From contig JAYMSP010002676.1 of assembly GCA_036897095.1 (NCBI GenBank), positions 1 to 22,957 on the forward strand: a stretch of 22,957 bases of DNA, given 5' to 3'. The notes under the pieces are model-generated. The model made no database searches, was not told the origin of the DNA, and was given only the letters and a program-made list of their open reading frames with translations. How positions within the stretch are numbered: the first letter of the stretch is position 1; each line of letters opens with the position of its first letter. Made by a program: the position numbers and the translations under genes. The DNA comes from Plantago elongata. Lineage: Eukaryota; Streptophyta; Magnoliopsida; Lamiales; Plantaginaceae. Shown piece by piece: positions 17,701-22,957 of the stretch.

Positions 17701-20580
17701 TATTATATAAAAAAATATTGGACTAGCCATTGTATTCACATTATGGTAATTGCTAGTCAAGGTATGCATTTTATACAAAAGTAAAAAAGTTTTGTAAAAC
17801 AAGATGTTCAATTTTTGTGTTAAATTCGTTTTTTATTTTGATTATTAAATTGAGTCACATCTCTTGTTTTCTTGTCCACAACAAAATATTTTATGTATAT
17901 TAAAAGTTAGAGTAAGATGTTGATTAAATCTTACCCACAACCGGCCTGCCCCACGAAGAAGATTATATTTTCTTGTCTTGCAACTTGCTATATAAGGTGT
18001 GTTTTATACTCATATAGAGTATAAGGAGACCGAAATCAAATCCAAGTTGTGAAAGGGTGATTAATGCATTAAGTGTATTTGATCTATACATGAATAAGTT
18101 AAGTCCTTTAAAGAATATGAGGATTCGTAATTCTATGTGCTAAAATTTAGGTTTATGAGCAAATTAATCGAAAACAAAGGAGAGAAGTCGAATCCGGGAG
18201 GAAAATGGGGAGCACACACCGACACACGGTCTGCTCGGACAGAACCAATGACTGCGGTGAGCCCTATTGGCGTCTGAACATGTGCGATTTCCTTTAAGTT
18301 GAACAATTGTGTCTCTTTCAACTTGTATCTATTAAATGAAGAGTTAACATCTTTAGCGGGAGGATATAACTATCGGGAAAGATCACCAAGCAAGTATAAG
18401 TATGTGAAGAAGTTCTTCACAGGAACCCCCGACACATTCCATACTTGCTTTCTTTCCTTCTACTATTTGGTGCATTCTTATACACTCAATCTAAGGTTCG
18501 TCAAACTTAACTATTTTGTATGCAACCTAGCCATTTAAAAGAGGTTTTAACTGTTGCAACAAGCATGTATTCACCGTAGCAGCGCAATAAAGTTAAGGAG
18601 AGATAGTCAAACATTCGACTCTTCCCGACCTTTTTTTTTCTTGTTTATTCTCTACTTTCATACCCACATACACGTACAATATCCATACACAAATATTACC
18701 CATCTAAATTGATTTTTTAAATACACACATTATATAGCATCAACGCACTTTTATGTGATCATATACTGTTACAATAATGTTAATATTAGTACAACAATTG
18801 ATGTTATGAATTAGATATGCAGTAAAATTAAAACTTATAAACACACCAGATACTTTCTAGCAGGTAAGGAATATACCCATCGTGTCATAGGCGAAATATC
18901 CACTATATTAAAGAGTATTTATACGAACTAGATTTAAGATTTTTCTATGTGAAAATCTTAAATTGCAAAGCTAATCAGAGTAGTAAAATATATTCTAATA
19001 TTACTAATCTAGACATGTCTAGATAACTGAGCCAACACACCCTATCAAATAGTAACATCAAAGACTAGCAGACAAGCAATACAGGTAAAAAGAGAATGAT
19101 GTATATGTTTGCTTAATTTCTCTACGTATAAGATTATGATATTTATCCTTATCTTCGATTGTTTTAGTGTATTTTACTTTTAAGAATTTAATCTTTCAAG
19201 GTTTTTTCTTTACTCAAAGAGCCCAACTCTCTAAAAGAAACTCTTCTCTTTTAAGATTTCGGCACTCTAGGACGTTTCATATTCATAAACAAACGACTAG
19301 GAATGTGTAGGTTATGGTTATAGGTGAAGTAGATGGAGAGAATGAACGCAAGGGCATAAAACCGACATCGGATAAGTGGAGAAGGTAACAAACATGATGT
19401 AGGGTCTAATCTTCATTCCGACAACCCATTGGTCCATCCCACCCGTGTTGCTTCTACAGTGCCCATTTACACGTCCAATTCCATCCACTAACTCAATTAT
19501 CATTTACGTACACTACATCAATCGCTAATAATAATAATAGTCTAATCCCTCCTCAATTTTGTTCCTTTTTCATTTTACAATAACTCCAAATAACTAGTAC
19601 ATCATTTTTTAACAATATGATATGTATTTTGATGTAATTGGTCGGGAAAATTTGGCCTTGTCACTTTTATTCACGGAGGACTAGGCTTTTTGCTAAATTA
19701 TTAATGTAACATGCCCGTATTTTCTTTCCTACATATTATTTACTCGGTCAATTCATTATCACAACACTTCTGAAATTTTAATTAAAATTTATGGTAAAGT
19801 AGAGTAGACATGATTACCATTTACCAGGCTTATCATGAGCAAAAAAATAGTGAAATAATAAAGGTTGTGGGTGCAACTTGCATAATTAATATGGTTAATA
19901 GTGAACGTGTAACTCACTTATGAACTAGAGAGAAATCGAGGTATTAACTTATAAGATATGTGAGAGATAAGATCTCATAAATTGAAGGAATTTATTAGTT
20001 GGTCGAATATTCATATTGACGAGGGGTGAAGTTATTTTGAAACTCGTACGAGTGTTCCTTCTGACCCAGGTGGGCTGGGGATCCACTGTTCAAAGAAGGA
20101 CTATACAAGCTTGTGGCATATGGCTATTTAACACCATTGGAGCCAGGTCCCTCAAGGATGAGAGATGGCCATCATTGTTGATTATTCCATATGATAAGTT
20201 AGGGTGCATGATTGGCGTTAAAACGTAAATTTTGCAGAGTTCTTAGCGCCTCAAGTGGACATAGGCCTTGCCTGCACGGTCTTCCACTGAAGTCCTTGAG
20301 ACTTGTTGTGTGAAGTCCAAACATCGATCTGAGATCTTAAAGTATATGACATCTTACGGTTTACACTGTATCAGTCACACAAAAAATCGATCTAATTCTA
20401 AAGAATACTAAAAGCACAAGTTATGCTTACCTCTCTTCGTTTGAAACGATAAAGGGTGACTCAAACCCTGACATATTGGTTGGGGTTGAAACTAGTGTCT
20501 TATTTTCATTTGAGTTGCATTTCGTTGTCATAAATTATAATTACGATTTCCAATTCCATGGACATATTATTCCATCGGTA
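17701..20580. other. Intergenic, no convincing gene
   Basis: Short frames at 18133-18321 (minus), 18299-18538 (plus), 19318-19503 (minus) and 20016-20228 (plus) lack domains, splice context and homologues I know. One 18-bp perfect palindrome lies at 19007-19024. Around 20016-20300 the sequence is less AT-rich and may be an old unassigned insertion. Confidence 0.5.
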
Positions 20581-20740
20581 TGTATCTTATGCTAATCCAG
20601 AAAAGAGGAGATCTAGAACAATTAAGCTAGCTGGGTAAAGGTACTAAACTTGTACGTACGTGTATCTTATGCTAATCCAGAAAAGAGGAGATCTAGAACA
20701 ATTAAGCTAGCTGGGTGAAGGTACTAAACTTGTACGTACG
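20581..20740. repeat. Two-copy 80-bp tandem duplication
   Basis: The copies at 20581-20660 and 20661-20740 both begin TGTATCTTATGCTAATCC and end in GTACGTACG. I see a single difference (GGGTAAAGG versus GGGTGAAGG), so the duplication is recent. The flanking GTACGTACGTGTA microhomology suggests slippage or unequal exchange. No gene spans it. Confidence 0.95.
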
Positions 20741-22957
20741 TGTATTACAACATCTCTGATCATCAATTAAAATGACATACAACTTAAGGAAAGATGCCTT
20801 AAATTTGCAACATGCTGAGCAAATTGATTTAATCAATTAATTAGGAGAGGAATTATTAGTTTTAACTTATTAAAATAAGTGGTGCGTACTTGACTTAATT
20901 ATTGAGTCATAGACATTGTAGTTAAACTGAACAAAGACAACGTTTTTTATGGGCACACGCTCGTGTCTGCTAACTACAAATTAAGCAATGTACGTCTTTA
21001 TTATATACAACTTGAACTTCATTTCACTAAATATATACGTGTAAGGTTGTCTTAGTGAATACGATTGCTATTTTGTCTGCGGTAATTTGATTTATTGACA
21101 TAAACATATAATCCAACTACTGTATTAATTAAAATTAGTTTCTCCATAAAAATTATGAGTCACAACAACTTATAATCAACTGTAATTCACAACTTAATTA
21201 GAAAAAAAGAGTTTTACGACACTATATAAGTTTCCAAATCCTCTTTGTAGATAAGTTACATTAAGTTGCTTATTTGACTAACCTCGTTGTTCGAATTTAA
21301 GTTGTTATTTAGAAATTCTTTTTCCGCAAAATACTCTTTTACAACTTACTTAAGCTTTAAACAGTTTTCATGGCTAGCAAAATTCTCCAAAATGTCAATT
21401 GATCTTACATTCATACCAACTTCTTGAATAAATCTAGGTTAGATTCGAGTATTCTCGAATGTTAATTTAAGTTGAGGGTAACGTAAGGCCCTGTCCTTGA
21501 GAGAAGATAGGTAGACTTTTTTAACCAGAAAAGGTTTTAATCAGCTAAAAGATCGGACCTCCAGAGGGTCGGTGACTTACGCCTGAGCACCAAAGTAGGC
21601 TCGGTGGTCATAATTCTTGACGGAATTTATTGGACTTCACATATCTGAAACTCTATGCATTTTACACCGTATGAGATAACACTGTAATGCATCATCATCC
21701 GATATACTAAAAGGTCGACATGTTGTATGATGATATGTCCATTATTTTGTTCGAGGTTGTGAGCTGAAAACGTGCATTAGGGCCATAGAAACATTATGAA
21801 ATTAATATAAGAAGACGTAAATTAATCACTAATATTAAGAATGTAAGTCAATTTAGTTGTAATTGAATAAATAAATACAATTTGGCAGACAATTTGTCAA
21901 TGCAAAATTAAAGTAGCTAGTTGTATAGTGGAGACAAACAACTAAACAGCTGTATGTACAGCAATGTGGTTAGCAACATTAAAAGTTGGTTTAATTTGTT
22001 TTCTTCTTGGATTTGTTTGATTGTGAATTAATTGTGATGATTAAGATCCAGCTTATATTAATTAATTTCCGCACGCAGCTAGGATATATACTAATTGGTA
22101 CTTATCATGAACTACTGAAGTTAAAATTTTATTTTCAATTGAACCTAATAATTGTACTTTCTTCATTTTAATCCTATCTAGTTTAATTATCATCATGATA
22201 AGTCACGGATACGTACGTACATATACACTTGCCATTTTGCCAACTATATACACTCTATGATAGGTTGGATTTCATATGTACATGCATACAGCTCATAACG
22301 AGACATAGTACGTACTATATAATATGCCAATACATATTTGTCGAGCTGAGCACCCTTACGAGGATATGTCGCAAATCAGGGCCGCTTTGACCCTGTATAG
22401 GGAGGCCTCCCGAACAGGACCCCGTATTTTTGAGGCCCTAATTCTTTTTTTTATATTTCTAAATACTGTAATTAGTATACTAGTAGATCATCGTAGGCAA
22501 TTAATACTATTGAAGCATGTCGCCCTACGGTTAAGCTTGTCCTTGATCTATGGAAGGTTTCCCTTTTCTTTATAATTTTTCAATCCTTTGTTTTTTTCTT
22601 CTGTTAGCTTTTGTTAACAATTATTTTCTTTCTAATTCTTACAAAATTTCATTTTCTTCTTCATTCTTTAAACATTTACGTTCTACTTAGTAATTCTATA
22701 AACATTTTAGTTTTCTTATTTTTTCTATTTTAGTCTACATGTACACTCATATTCATGGGTTGCCAATTTAAAATTATATAGAGTTAAATTTAAAATGTAT
22801 TTTTTAATTGTCAAGATTATGTTTAGTTGTTTCATATAAAGTTTAAATATTTAACATTATTAAATAATGATGTAAAATTAAAAGTAACATCTGATTTGAC
22901 AATAATTAAAGATATATATGCAAAATTTTAATGGCTTTAATTCATGGTGATATATAT
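20741..22957. other. Intergenic, no convincing gene
   Basis: AT-rich with many alternating purine-pyrimidine tracts (ACGTACGT near 22210). A GC-richer island at 21540-21610 and another at 22340-22440 (inside an 83-codon plus frame, 22324-22575) look like fragments of old insertions; the latter has the GGCCTCCCGAACAGGACCCC style seen in plant transposon debris, an impression I cannot verify. Confidence 0.45.

Noticed and set aside
19531-19620. A third Stowaway end at CCCTCCTCAATTTTG
   Set aside because: No matching inverted right end or TA-flanked partner could be found nearby.
1-22957. CRISPR arrays, bacterial operons, tRNA or rRNA genes
   Set aside because: Introns, MITEs and copia sequence mark this as plant nuclear DNA; no cloverleaf with A and B boxes and no rRNA segment was found by eye. 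A tRNAscan run would settle the tRNA point.

Overview
The window looks like nuclear DNA of a flowering plant, probably a eudicot. It is AT-rich and gene-poor, with intron-rich coding sequence, a decayed Ty1/copia retrotransposon, Stowaway-type MITEs with TA target duplications, and a gene carrying two Thg1 domains in tandem, the architecture known from plants. The species cannot be named from this sequence; an asterid origin is only a guess.

Layout from left to right. Bases 1-2400 appear to hold the 5' part of a gene read leftwards that continues outside the window: a GC-rich promoter with a TATA box near 2040, a pyrimidine-rich leader, and a long C-poor, T-rich leader intron. A 41-bp tandem repeat lies at 79-242. 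Bases 2690-5100 hold a truncated copia pol on the minus strand with frameshifts, stops and a changed reverse transcriptase active-site motif. Bases 5100-5755 look like its LTR/leader and contain a striking cluster of hairpins. Bases 5950-7300 contain exon-like minus-strand pieces of a gene I could not identify, probably a relic.

Bases 7430-15080 are the one clearly intact gene. It encodes tRNA-His guanylyltransferase (THG1) on the minus strand, with 13 coding exons, a 5'-UTR intron and a predicted protein of 542 residues. The two Thg1 domains share all six intron positions and phases. The C-terminal copy keeps the expected catalytic residues, while the N-terminal copy has lost part of them. 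A Stowaway MITE sits in its longest intron.

Bases 15450-22957 are intergenic. They hold a second Stowaway-like MITE, a nested repeat block (16304-17700) in which an inner ~91-bp unit occurs three, two and then one time in successive outer units, and an almost perfect 80-bp tandem duplication (20581-20740). No convincing gene was found there. No new multi-gene system is evident; the points most worth following up are the asymmetric decay of the THG1 domains and the nested repeat block.
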